NCBI GenBank assembly: GCA_015222985.1
Contig: JADFWI010000562.1
Span: 1 to 7,321, forward strand
Reading direction: 5' to 3'
Source of the DNA: Pseudomonadota bacterium
GTDB lineage: Bacteria; Desulfobacterota; Desulfobacteria; Desulfobacterales; C00003060
Length of the DNA: 7,321 bases
Shown: one piece after another, positions 1 through 6,125 of the stretch
Position numbering within the stretch: the stretch's first letter is position 1
How the letters are laid out: each line of letters starts with the position of its first letter
Made by a program: the position numbers and the translations under genes
Notes under the pieces: generated by a model
The model's input: the letters and a program-made list of their open reading frames with translations, nothing else
Told to the model about the DNA's origin: nothing
The model's database searches: none

Positions 1-31
1 AAATCCCAAATCTCAAGCATCAAATTCCAAA
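1..31 (-). repeat. Left flank of four-helix-bundle cassette: outward-reading 7-nt TTTG repeats
   Basis: Read on the minus strand from position 31 to 1, away from the gene, the sequence divides into 7-nt units: TTTGGAA, TTTGATG, CTTGAGA, TTTGGGA, then TTT at the window edge. The right flank of the same gene (415-455) carries matching units in the opposite orientation. The two flanks share AAATCTCAA and CAAATTCCA and therefore form an imperfect inverted repeat. The repeat may continue beyond the window. Confidence 0.7.
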
Positions 32-46
32 CACCAATGACCTGAA

Positions 47-415
47 CTATTTTGATTTGCCCAGTATTGCTGAAAATATCTTTTTCAATTCATTTGCCTC
101 TTGTGTCAAGCTCTGGGCATCATCAGCATTCTCTAAACTGTTCGTCTCATGAATTAACCTGATCCAATAGGCGCTTTCTTTTGCTTCTTTACGGCTTATT
201 TTCATCCTCATTAAGAAGTCTTTTTTGCTTAATGATTCGTTGGCCTCCCTGTAATTTGCGCCGACTGAACCGGAGGCTTTTACCAGTTGTTTGCCATCCT
301 CAATATTTGCAATTGTCTTCGGCAACGCCTTAACGAAAAGCCTAACAGCTTTAGCGAATTGGAATGTTCTTTCTTCAAGATCATATGTTGGTTTGGAATT
401 TTGAATTTCGGTCAT
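47..415 (-). CDS. Four-helix-bundle protein, 23S rRNA intervening-sequence (IVP) family
   Basis: This 122-residue protein has the family hallmarks: YDLEERTFQFA near residues 11-21, SGSVGANYREA at 48-58 and a helix with ISRKEAKESAYWIRLI at 73-88. Predicted structure is all alpha-helical, with no signal peptide or membrane segment. The family (Pfam 23S_rRNA_IVP; also called four helix bundle protein) was first found as the ORF inside intervening sequences of 23S rRNA genes. Relatives such as Avd serve in diversity-generating retroelements, but this copy has no reverse transcriptase or variable repeat nearby, and its molecular role is unknown. The ATG at 415 matches the usual family length. No Shine-Dalgarno sequence precedes it; the upstream bases are the AT-rich repeat itself. 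Base composition is more AT-rich than the neighbouring genes, which fits a separately acquired cassette. Confidence 0.92.
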   Translation of the reverse strand: MTEIQNSKPTYDLEERTFQFAKAVRLFVKALPKTIANIEDGKQLVKASGSVGANYREANESLSKKDFLMRMKISRKEAKESAYWIRLIHETNSLENADDAQSLTQEANELKKIFSAILGKSK

Positions 416-455
416 TGGAATTTGTTTGTTATTTGAGATTTGTTATTTGAGATTT
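415..455 (+). repeat. Right flank of four-helix-bundle cassette: 7-nt TTTG repeats
   Basis: On the plus strand, TTTG recurs at 425, 432, 439, 446 and (as TTTC) 453, exactly every 7 nt. The 14-nt unit GTTATTTGAGATTT is duplicated perfectly at 428-441 and 442-455. The repeat starts at the initiation codon of the four-helix-bundle gene and forms an imperfect inverted repeat with positions 1-46. Both ends share the elements AAATCTCAA, CAAATTCCA and ATGACC. Confidence 0.8.
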
Positions 456-476
456 CCGCTAACTGAACTATTCCGA

Positions 477-532
477 CTCCCTACTGCTTACTCCCTACTG
501 CTTACTGCTTACTCCCTACCGCCTGCTCCCTA
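477..532 (-). repeat. 7-nt tandem array starting at the acyl-CoA ligase stop codon
   Basis: Read on the minus strand from 532 to 477 there are eight contiguous 7-nt units: TAGGGAG, CAGGCGG, TAGGGAG, TAAGCAG, TAAGCAG, TAGGGAG, TAAGCAG and TAGGGAG. The first three bases of the first unit are the TAG stop codon of the ligase gene. Because 7 is not a multiple of 3, the TAG/TAA at the head of most units falls in all three reading frames. No intrinsic terminator is visible here. The remaining bases between this array and the cassette flank (456-476) show no recognisable feature. Confidence 0.85.
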
Positions 533-2437
533 CGCGCTCACCTTCCGAATTGGCAGATCCGTCTTTATGCGCGACTTCCGCCCATCTTCGTAGGTAATCG
601 TGGTGTCAATATGAACAACATCTCTCTCAGAATAAAGGGCGCTTACGATTTCCTCATACCTCTTTTCCACAAAGGCCCGGCGCAGTTTTCTGGTCCTTGT
701 AAGCTCATCATCATCAGCGTCAAACTCCTTGTAAAGGTTGATGAATTTTCTTATCCTGGCCACTTCGGGAAGGTCTTTGTTGGCCTGCCGGATTTGTTTT
801 TCTACCAGATCATAGACTTCTGCCTTCTGAGAAAGTTCCGGGTAACTCGTATAGCTAAGCTTTTTTTCATCTGCCCACTTGCCCACCACAGCATAGTCGA
901 TGCAGACAACCGCAGTCACGTAATCTCTCTTGTCTCCGATGACCCATGAATCCCTCAAATAGGGACTGAACTTTAGGCGGGTCTCCAAATATTGAGGCGA
1001 AAAAGGTCTGCCGTCCCTGAGCGTCATAACGTCCTTGGAACGGTCGAAAACCACCAGGTGACCGTCTTCATCTATAAAGCCCCTGTCACCGGAATAAAGC
1101 CACCCGTCCTTCACGGTTTTTTCCGTGGCTTCGGGATTCTTGTAATATCCCAGGAACACAGACGGGCTCCTTGACAAAATTTCGCCGTCCTCGGCAATCT
1201 TGACCTCGGTCTCAGGCAAAGCAGTGCCGACTGTGTCAAATTTGATGTCTCCATCTCGATGGACCACGGAAATGCCGGCAATCTCCGTCTGCCCGTAAAT
1301 CTGTTTCAGGTTCACCCCCAGGGCGTGAAAAAAGCGAAAGTGATCCGGGCCCATGGCAGCCCCTCCAGAGTAAGCATAGCGCACACGGGACAGTCCCAGC
1401 TGGTCCTTGAGCTTTTTCTGTACGCTTATGTAAGCCAGCCATTTGAGGCATCTCCAGTACCACGGGACCCTGCTTTTCTGGAATTGAAGGTCGGCAACAT
1501 GATAGCCGATCTTAGCGGCCAGGTCGAAAATCTTTCTCTTTACCCATGAAGCATCCAGGTGCTTGACTTGAACCGTGCGAGTCATCTGCTCGTAAAGGCG
1601 CGGAGGGGCAAACATTACATGGGGGCCGATCTCACGGATATTTTCCTGGGCAGTGTCGGGCTCTTCCGGGAAATTTATGGTAAAGCCTATCTGAAGGCCG
1701 CAAGAAATCGACATCATCTGCTCGCCGATCCAGGCAAAGGGAAGGTATGAGACAAAATCATCCGTTTGATGGCACGGGTCGACGGACATGAGGCTGTTGC
1801 CCATACTCAGCAGGTTCCAGTGAGATAGCAAAGCCCCTTTTGGCAAAGCCGTGGTGCCTGAAGTATAAAAGAGCAAGGCCACTTCATTACCGCGGCCTTT
1901 ACGGATCATGTCTTCAAATAGACCCGGCTCCTTCTGTTCAAGCTCTCTGCCCAAATGTTCAACCTCTTTTAGACTTATCAGGCAATTCTGATGGTAGTTA
2001 CGCATCCCTTTGGGATCATCCCAGATGATCTTTTCAAGATTGGGACATTCATCGAGAATGGAAATGGCCTTGTCCACCTCTTCCTGGCCTTCACCAAACA
2101 GGAATTTTGCGTCGGAGTGCTCAACAATATACTTGACCTCGTCAATAAGGCAGTCCCGAAACAGCCATACGGCCACTCCACGGGCACACAAAGTAGCCAT
2201 CTCGGCCCATAACCCTTCGGGACGGTTGTCGCCGATCATGGCAACCTTGTCCCCATCCTTAAGGCCAAGACTAACAAGACCCAAAGCGAGGTATTTGACA
2301 TTTTCCAGGTAGTCATGCCAGGTGATGGGTCTCCATATGCCAAACTCCTTCTCCCGCATGGCCACCTTGCTCTTGCCATAGGCCTTTGTCCGTTCCAGGA
2401 ACAGCTTTGGAATTGTTAAGTCCTTCGTAACCTCCAT
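530..2437 (-). CDS. AMP-forming long-chain fatty acid (acyl)-CoA ligase
   Basis: Adenylates a carboxylic acid with ATP and transfers the acyl group to CoA; expected in the cytoplasm or at the inner membrane face. From the ATG at 2437 the protein has 635 residues, normal for the long-chain ligase group (COG1022 type). Visible motifs are the phosphate-binding YTSGTTALPKG (191-201), YGQTE (381-385), GWLYSGDRG (445-453), the hinge DRSKDVM (465-471), and a C-terminal LTRTRKLRR (579-587) whose Lys584 is at the place of the catalytic lysine. The reading frame stays open to a GTG at 2485, which would overlap the upstream ATPase gene. I prefer ATG 2437 because it lies 16 nt after the ATPase stop and has AGGA nine bases upstream. 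Location directly behind a LivG-like ATPase suggests activation of an imported acid. The chain length or aromatic nature of the substrate cannot be read from sequence. Confidence 0.94.
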   Translation of the reverse strand: MEVTKDLTIPKLFLERTKAYGKSKVAMREKEFGIWRPITWHDYLENVKYLALGLVSLGLKDGDKVAMIGDNRPEGLWAEMATLCARGVAVWLFRDCLIDEVKYIVEHSDAKFLFGEGQEEVDKAISILDECPNLEKIIWDDPKGMRNYHQNCLISLKEVEHLGRELEQKEPGLFEDMIRKGRGNEVALLFYTSGTTALPKGALLSHWNLLSMGNSLMSVDPCHQTDDFVSYLPFAWIGEQMMSISCGLQIGFTINFPEEPDTAQENIREIGPHVMFAPPRLYEQMTRTVQVKHLDASWVKRKIFDLAAKIGYHVADLQFQKSRVPWYWRCLKWLAYISVQKKLKDQLGLSRVRYAYSGGAAMGPDHFRFFHALGVNLKQIYGQTEIAGISVVHRDGDIKFDTVGTALPETEVKIAEDGEILSRSPSVFLGYYKNPEATEKTVKDGWLYSGDRGFIDEDGHLVVFDRSKDVMTLRDGRPFSPQYLETRLKFSPYLRDSWVIGDKRDYVTAVVCIDYAVVGKWADEKKLSYTSYPELSQKAEVYDLVEKQIRQANKDLPEVARIRKFINLYKEFDADDDELTRTRKLRRAFVEKRYEEIVSALYSERDVVHIDTTITYEDGRKSRIKTDLPIRKVSA

Positions 2438-2446
2438 GCCGACAAG

Positions 2447-2450
2447 TCCT
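2447..2450 (-). promoter_or_regulatory. Ribosome binding site for the acyl-CoA ligase
   Basis: AGGA on the minus strand, nine bases before ATG 2437. It lies in the gap after the ATPase stop codon (2454-2456) and supports this start over the GTG at 2485. The close spacing suggests translational coupling with the ATPase gene. Confidence 0.55.
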
Positions 2451-2453
2451 ATT

Positions 2454-3308
2454 CTATCTCCGAGTGGCGTACAAGTCCTCTTCACCCAGGTACGCTTTGA
2501 TCACCTCGGGGTGGCTTTGCACTTCTTCCGGGGTGCCGTCAATAATCTTGTTTCCGAAGTTGAGCACCAACACGTGATCCGAAATATCCATCACCACGCC
2601 CATGTCATGTTCCACCAGGATACAGGTAACCTTCCAGCGCTCCTCTTCATTAACGTCTAAAATGAAGCGGGCCATGTCCTCGACTTCTTCAAGATTAAGG
2701 CCGGCCAAAGGTTCATCCAGGATCAATACCTCGGGCTGCAATGCAAGCGCGCGTCCCAACTCGACCCGCTTTTGAAGACCGTAAGGGAGCATGCCCACAG
2801 GTTTGTCCCTGATGTGCTCGATTTCCAGAAGATCAATGATCTCCTCTTCGATAAACTCCCGGTGCACAATCTCTTCGCGCGCGGTTTTGCCCAGGTACAA
2901 GACCCCACGGACTATGCCGGATTTGAGATGGATATGGCGACCGAGGCGAATGTTATCGATGACTGTCATCCCGCCAAAGACCTCAACCTTCTGAAAGGTC
3001 CTGGCAATGCCCAGTTCGGCCCGCTTATAAGGCTTGAGTTTATCAATGCTCTGTCCCTTAAAATAGATATTTCCCTTCTGTGGACGGTAAAGCCCGTTTA
3101 TGCAATTCATCATTACCGTCTTGCCGGCCCCGTTCGGTCCGATAATGGAATGTATCTCCCCTTTTCTTACTTCCAGGCTTATACCTGCCAGGGCGCCGAC
3201 CCTTCCGAAATACATGTGAACATCCTCCAATTCCAAGAGGACGTCACCCTCCATGAGATCACTCGGCACAAACAACTGTATTGGTCTCCCTTTGCCGAAT
3301 AAATGCAT
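2454..3308 (-). CDS. livG: LivG-like ABC transporter ATP-binding protein (branched-chain amino acid type)
   Basis: One of the two cytoplasmic ATPases that power HAAT/Liv-type importers of branched-chain amino acids and other carboxylates. Numbering from the longest frame (284 residues), motifs are Walker A GPNGAGKT (57-64), Q-loop Gln106 in ARTFQ, the LivG-type signature LPYGLQKRVE (174-183), Walker B VLILDEP (194-200) and switch His234 in LVEHD. The insert between Q-loop and signature is typical of LivG rather than LivF. The start is uncertain. ATG 3308 has no ribosome site. TTG 3275 (residue 12) has a good AAAGGGAGA about nine bases upstream. ATG 3254 (residue 19) fits the usual family N-terminus best but has only a weak site. 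Coordinates give the longest frame. No permease, LivF or periplasmic binding gene is present in the window, so the cognate transporter is unseen. The gene symbol denotes the family, not a proven substrate. Confidence 0.92.
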   Translation of the reverse strand: MHLFGKGRPIQLFVPSDLMEGDVLLELEDVHMYFGRVGALAGISLEVRKGEIHSIIGPNGAGKTVMMNCINGLYRPQKGNIYFKGQSIDKLKPYKRAELGIARTFQKVEVFGGMTVIDNIRLGRHIHLKSGIVRGVLYLGKTAREEIVHREFIEEEIIDLLEIEHIRDKPVGMLPYGLQKRVELGRALALQPEVLILDEPLAGLNLEEVEDMARFILDVNEEERWKVTCILVEHDMGVVMDISDHVLVLNFGNKIIDGTPEEVQSHPEVIKAYLGEEDLYATRR

Positions 3309-3322
3309 CGGCCAATCTAATC

Positions 3323-3381
3323 TGTCACTTCTGAAGTTCGCGTCTTCAGGTCCGCCTTGGGCGGGACTCCTTGGAATGACA
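3323..3381. repeat. Nested palindromic intergenic element
   Basis: The ends TGTCACTTC (3323-3331) and GGAATGACA (3373-3381) are an imperfect inverted pair (7 of 9 positions). Inside are two hairpins: CTGAAG/CTTCAG (3331-3336 with 3344-3349, 7-nt loop) and GTCCGCC/GGCGGGAC (3350-3356 with 3360-3367, one bulged G). Together they could fold as an outer stem with two arms. Neither arm is followed by a T-run, so this is not an intrinsic terminator. The form resembles small dispersed palindromic repeats. It lies in the 193-nt gap between the aminotransferase and ATPase genes, which holds no gene. Confidence 0.55.
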
Positions 3382-3408
3382 ACGAATTGTTCGTATCAGA
3401 GGAGTTGC

Positions 3409-3430
3409 CGCAAGTTGTCGAGGACTTGCG
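3409..3430. repeat. 7-bp perfect inverted repeat in the aminotransferase-ATPase gap
   Basis: CGCAAGT (3409-3415) and ACTTGCG (3424-3430) are perfectly complementary around an 8-nt loop. A shorter pair, ACGAA/TTCGT (3382-3386 with 3390-3394), lies just to its left. No T-run follows on either strand, so a terminator role is not supported. It could be part of the neighbouring palindromic element or an operator for the ATPase-ligase unit; the sequence does not decide. Confidence 0.4.
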
Positions 3431-3501
3431 ACACCCTCCCGTAAACGCTTGTTCTTACCTGAAAAACGGGACCTTGTCAAGAACACATTCAGCTAGCGAG
3501 A

Positions 3502-4686
3502 TCAAGCTTGAAATCGCTTGAGAACCCGGTTAAAGCCGGGCATGGCTTTCGTGATGGTGTTGTCATCCACACAAAAGGCAATGCGAAAAAAACCGGGAGA
3601 CCCGAATCCACTGCCCGGCACAGTCAAGATCAACTCCTCCTGCAAGGCCCTGACAAAGGCTACGTCATCAGCAATGGGACTTCTGGGGAAAAGGTAGAAT
3701 GCTCCCTTTGGCATTATGAATTCATACCCACACGTTGAGAGGCCATCGCACAGGAGATCCCTCTTTGCCTGATAAAACCCCGGATCAACAGAGACGCCCT
3801 GTAACGATCCAATAGCCCGTTGCATCAAGGCTGGAGCGTTCACATAGCCCAAGATGCGATTGGCAAGTGTCATGCCGGCCAGAAGATCGTTTCTGTAAGT
3901 TGCTTCAGGGTTTACCGCCAAAAAGCCTATCCGCTCCCCCGGGATTGAAAGATCTTTTGAATAAGACGTGACAATCATCGTCTCGGAATAAAGGGGAAAC
4001 AGCGAGGGGACCTCCACTCCGTCAAAGGCGATCTTTCGGTAAGGTTCATCGGAGATAAGATAAATCGTCCGTTTTAGTCTGCGACCCTCATCCTGCAGGA
4101 GCGCGCCAAGTTGCGTGAGGCTTTCCTCAGAATAGACTTGACCCGAAGGGTTATTCGGCGAATTGATGAGAACGGCCTTGGTTTTTGGCGTGATGGCGGC
4201 CTTGATTATCTCAAGGTCAAGGGTGAAATCCGATTTGCTTGGCACAGTCTTGAGCGTTCCCCCGTGATTATCTACATAAAAACCGTACTCCACAAAATAA
4301 GGGGCCGGTGTAATGACCTCATCACCCGGATTCAGGATTGCCTTCAAAATCACATTCAGGGCACCGGCAGCCCCACAGGTCATAATGACATCATCTGCTG
4401 CGATCGCAACGCCCTGTTCCTTGGAGAGGAACTCTGCAACCGCCTTTCTCACTGATGGATATCCTGTATTTGGCATGTAGGCATGGTATCCAGGCTCTGA
4501 GGCCTTTGCCACGTCGATGAGAACCTCTTTAAAGCGGGCAGGTGGTTGAAGGTTTGGGTTCCCCAAACTGAAATCAAAGACATTCTCGGCGCCATACTCT
4601 GTCTTGAGCTGAGCGCCTTCCTCAAACATCTTTCGAATCCACGAGGACTTTTCCAGAATTGTGTGAATCTTTTCAGCGATGCTCAT
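3502..4686 (-). CDS. PLP-dependent class I/II aminotransferase
   Basis: A fold-type I aminotransferase of the aspartate aminotransferase superfamily (COG0436 group) that moves an amino group between an amino acid and a 2-oxo acid using pyridoxal phosphate. In numbering from the upstream ATG at 4692 (396 residues), SPNNPSG is at 178-184, SDEPYRK at 214-220 with Asp215 for the pyridine nitrogen, the Schiff-base Lys246 in SYSKDLSIPGERIG with phosphate-binding Arg254, and carboxylate-binding Arg370 in FFRIAF. I place the start at the second ATG (4686, 394 residues) because GGGGAG at 4695-4700 is eight bases from it and only two bases from ATG 4692. Substrate is not predictable: aspartate, aromatic, alanine and branched-chain enzymes all share these residues. 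It is divergent from fabH, and the next gene downstream is 193 nt away. Confidence 0.94.
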   Translation of the reverse strand: MSIAEKIHTILEKSSWIRKMFEEGAQLKTEYGAENVFDFSLGNPNLQPPARFKEVLIDVAKASEPGYHAYMPNTGYPSVRKAVAEFLSKEQGVAIAADDVIMTCGAAGALNVILKAILNPGDEVITPAPYFVEYGFYVDNHGGTLKTVPSKSDFTLDLEIIKAAITPKTKAVLINSPNNPSGQVYSEESLTQLGALLQDEGRRLKRTIYLISDEPYRKIAFDGVEVPSLFPLYSETMIVTSYSKDLSIPGERIGFLAVNPEATYRNDLLAGMTLANRILGYVNAPALMQRAIGSLQGVSVDPGFYQAKRDLLCDGLSTCGYEFIMPKGAFYLFPRSPIADDVAFVRALQEELILTVPGSGFGSPGFFRIAFCVDDNTITKAMPGFNRVLKRFQA

Positions 4687-4694
4687 GGCCATTT

Positions 4695-4700
4695 CTCCCC
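4695..4700 (-). promoter_or_regulatory. Ribosome binding site for the aminotransferase
   Basis: GGGGAG on the minus strand. Spacing is 8 nt to ATG 4686 but 2 nt to ATG 4692, which decides for the inner start. Confidence 0.6.
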
Positions 4701-4709
4701 AAAAATCTT

Positions 4710-4719
4710 GTTATAGAAT
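4710..4719. promoter_or_regulatory. Possible shared -10 region of the divergent aminotransferase and fabH genes
   Basis: The stretch GTTATAGAAT reads TATAAC on the minus strand (five of six matches to the sigma-70 -10 consensus) and TATAGA or TAGAAT on the plus strand. No convincing -35 is found at 16-18 nt on either side. A minus-strand start about seven bases downstream would leave a short leader containing the GGGGAG ribosome site. This is a weak call made only from hexamer resemblance and position. Confidence 0.25.
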
Positions 4720-4720
4720 C

Positions 4721-4761
4721 TTTTCGCTGTTTTCTATGGCGAAAAAAACATGACACGTCAT
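4721..4761. promoter_or_regulatory. Two inverted repeats in the divergent spacer, candidate operator
   Basis: TTTTCGC (4721-4727) pairs perfectly with GCGAAAA (4739-4745) across 11 nt. ATGAC (4750-4754) pairs with GTCAT (4757-4761) across 2 nt, giving the 12-nt palindrome ATGACACGTCAT. Both lie between the two divergent starts, where a dimeric repressor or activator could control both genes. I do not recognise either site as belonging to a named regulator. Neither precedes a T-run in a way that would make a terminator. Confidence 0.3.
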
Positions 4762-4827
4762 CTCTTTCGTGGTAAAAAAACCGTCAAAGCTTCATCAATT
4801 TCAGAAAAACAAGAGGTAGCATTCATC

Positions 4828-5820
4828 ATGATAAGGGCACGTATCGTTGGCACAGGTTCCACTACTCCAAAGAGGATCCTTACGAATAAGGACCTGGAGA
4901 CAATTGTGGACACAAGCGACGACTGGATAATACGGCGTACAGGGATCAAGGAGCGACGCATTTCCACAAACGGACAAGGTGAAAACACCTCGGAATTGGC
5001 CACTGTGGCGTCACTAAAAGCCCTGGAAATGGGGGGCATTCTGCCTGGAGACCTTGATATGATTGTTGTAGGCACGGTGACACCGGATCGTCAGTTCCCT
5101 TCTGCCGCGTGCTTTGTACAAAAGGCGCTCAACGCAAGCAAAGCCGTGGCCTTTGACGTGTCTGCCGGATGTTCGGGTTTTCTTTACGGCCTCTCTGTCG
5201 CGAATAATGCCATTGCCACCGAAACGTGCAAGAACGCCCTGGTCATTGGCGCCGAACGTCTTTCGTCTATCACAAATTGGGAAGATCGAAGCACCTGCGT
5301 CTTGTTGGGCGACGGGGCCGGCGCCGTGGTTCTCACCCCCAGTACCAATGACGATGGGATTCTTTCAACCCATCTACAGTCAGACGGGAATTTCTGGAAC
5401 CTCCTTTACTCCTATGACGAGAGGTCCAAGATTCCCGAAATCCTGGATACGATAGAAGGGAAGCCGTTTTCTTTAAGAATGGAAGGAAATCGGCTTTTCA
5501 AAAAAGCGGTTACCTGCCTGGCTGACATTGCCGCCGCGGCCTTGAAACATAACGGCCTCTCGTGTGACGACGTTAAATTGCTGGTCCCGCATCAGGCCAA
5601 CCTCAGAATCATCCGGGCTATGGCTGAAAGGCTCTCGATTCCCATGGAAAGCGTCTATACGAATATTGAGAAGTATGGCAATACCTCTTCCGCCACAATA
5701 CCGATTGCCCTGGACGAGGCCAACCGAGAAGGCTTGCTAAAACAGGGTGACTATGTCCTTCTAGTGACATTTGGAGCCGGCCTAACCTGGGGAGCGTCCG
5801 TCGTAAAGTGGTCCTTTTAG
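4828..5820 (+). CDS. fabH: Beta-ketoacyl-ACP synthase III (KAS III)
   Basis: Starts type II fatty acid synthesis by condensing an acyl-CoA primer, usually acetyl-CoA, with malonyl-ACP in the cytoplasm. From ATG 4828 the protein has 330 residues. The thiolase-fold triad is intact: Cys115 in SAGCSGF, His255 in VPHQAN and Asn285 in YGNTSS. The N-terminal DTSDDWIIRRTGIKERR (28-44) is characteristic of FabH, and Phe90 in QFPSAAC is the usual acyl-pocket residue. The frame is open back to ATG 4750, but that adds 26 residues with no family counterpart. ATG 4828 gives the standard MIRARIVGTG beginning and follows GAGGT at 4813-4817. No plsX, fabD, fabG or acpP is adjacent, so it stands apart from a normal fab cluster. 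Whether the primer is acetyl or branched acyl cannot be read from the sequence. Confidence 0.95.
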   Translation: MIRARIVGTGSTTPKRILTNKDLETIVDTSDDWIIRRTGIKERRISTNGQGENTSELATVASLKALEMGGILPGDLDMIVVGTVTPDRQFPSAACFVQKALNASKAVAFDVSAGCSGFLYGLSVANNAIATETCKNALVIGAERLSSITNWEDRSTCVLLGDGAGAVVLTPSTNDDGILSTHLQSDGNFWNLLYSYDERSKIPEILDTIEGKPFSLRMEGNRLFKKAVTCLADIAAAALKHNGLSCDDVKLLVPHQANLRIIRAMAERLSIPMESVYTNIEKYGNTSSATIPIALDEANREGLLKQGDYVLLVTFGAGLTWGASVVKWSF

Positions 5821-6038
5821 TCGACCCCTTCCACACGGTCTACTTCCGGAACTTCTTTTTTGAGGAATTTCTCGATTCCGTTTTTCAAAGTTATCTGAGA
5901 CATGGGACAGCCCCTGCACGCCCCCTGAAGACGAACCTTTACTACCCCGTTATCAACGCTTACCAGTTCCACATCCCCGCCGTCAGCCTGTAGCATGGGC
6001 CGTATCTTGTCGATCACCGCTTGAACCTCTTCCTGCAT
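5817..6038 (-). CDS. Nfu/NifU C-terminal domain iron-sulfur cluster protein
   Basis: A 73-residue single-domain NifU-like protein that binds or carries an Fe-S cluster between subunits and delivers it to target enzymes. The defining CxxC is Cys41-Arg-Gly-Cys44 in GACRGCPMS, preceded by the conserved LQADGGDVELV (16-26) and followed by a helix with LKNGIEKFLKKEVPEV. There is no N-terminal IscU-like or A-type domain, so it is the short stand-alone form. The ATG at 6038 has a very strong ribosome site. The stop codon TAA (5817-5819) overlaps the fabH stop TAG (5818-5820) on the other strand. tgt lies 87 nt upstream in the same orientation; that gap shows no clear terminator, so co-transcription with tgt is possible. 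Confidence 0.93.
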   Translation of the reverse strand: MQEEVQAVIDKIRPMLQADGGDVELVSVDNGVVKVRLQGACRGCPMSQITLKNGIEKFLKKEVPEVDRVEGVD

Positions 6039-6047
6039 CGTTGTCTG

Positions 6048-6056
6048 TCCTCCTTT
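6048..6056 (-). promoter_or_regulatory. Strong ribosome binding site for the Nfu gene
   Basis: AAAGGAGGA on the minus strand, a near-complete match to the anti-Shine-Dalgarno sequence, nine bases before ATG 6038. It is the strongest ribosome site in the window and suggests high translation of this small protein. Confidence 0.75.
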
Positions 6057-6125
6057 GGATTTTCAGATTGCCGCTACCATAAACGCAGTCGCTGTTTTTT
6101 GCAACCGGTATTACGTTAACCCACC

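Noticed and set aside
47..415. Diversity-generating retroelement accessory gene (Avd)
   Set aside because: The fold family is related, but no reverse transcriptase, template repeat or variable repeat is present in the window. The SVGANY and KEAKESAYW motifs fit the IVP branch.
477..532. CRISPR-like repeat array
   Set aside because: Units are 7 nt and contiguous with no spacers, and there are no cas genes. It is a simple tandem repeat.
2772..3302. A long plus-strand open frame opposite the LivG gene (176 codons)
   Set aside because: It lies antisense to a gene with all ABC ATPase motifs and its translation has no recognisable domain. It is a shadow of the real gene's codon pattern.
3350..3367. 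Rho-independent terminator for the aminotransferase gene
   Set aside because: The GC-rich hairpin has a bulge and no T-run follows on the minus strand, so it does not meet the terminator pattern.
3525..3540. Hairpin CCCGG/CCGGG near the aminotransferase 3' end
   Set aside because: It lies inside the coding sequence before the stop codon and encodes conserved C-terminal residues; no T-run follows.
4750..4827. N-terminal extension of FabH from ATG 4750
   Set aside because: The 26 extra residues have no counterpart in the KAS III family. ATG 4828 has a ribosome site and gives the standard N-terminus.
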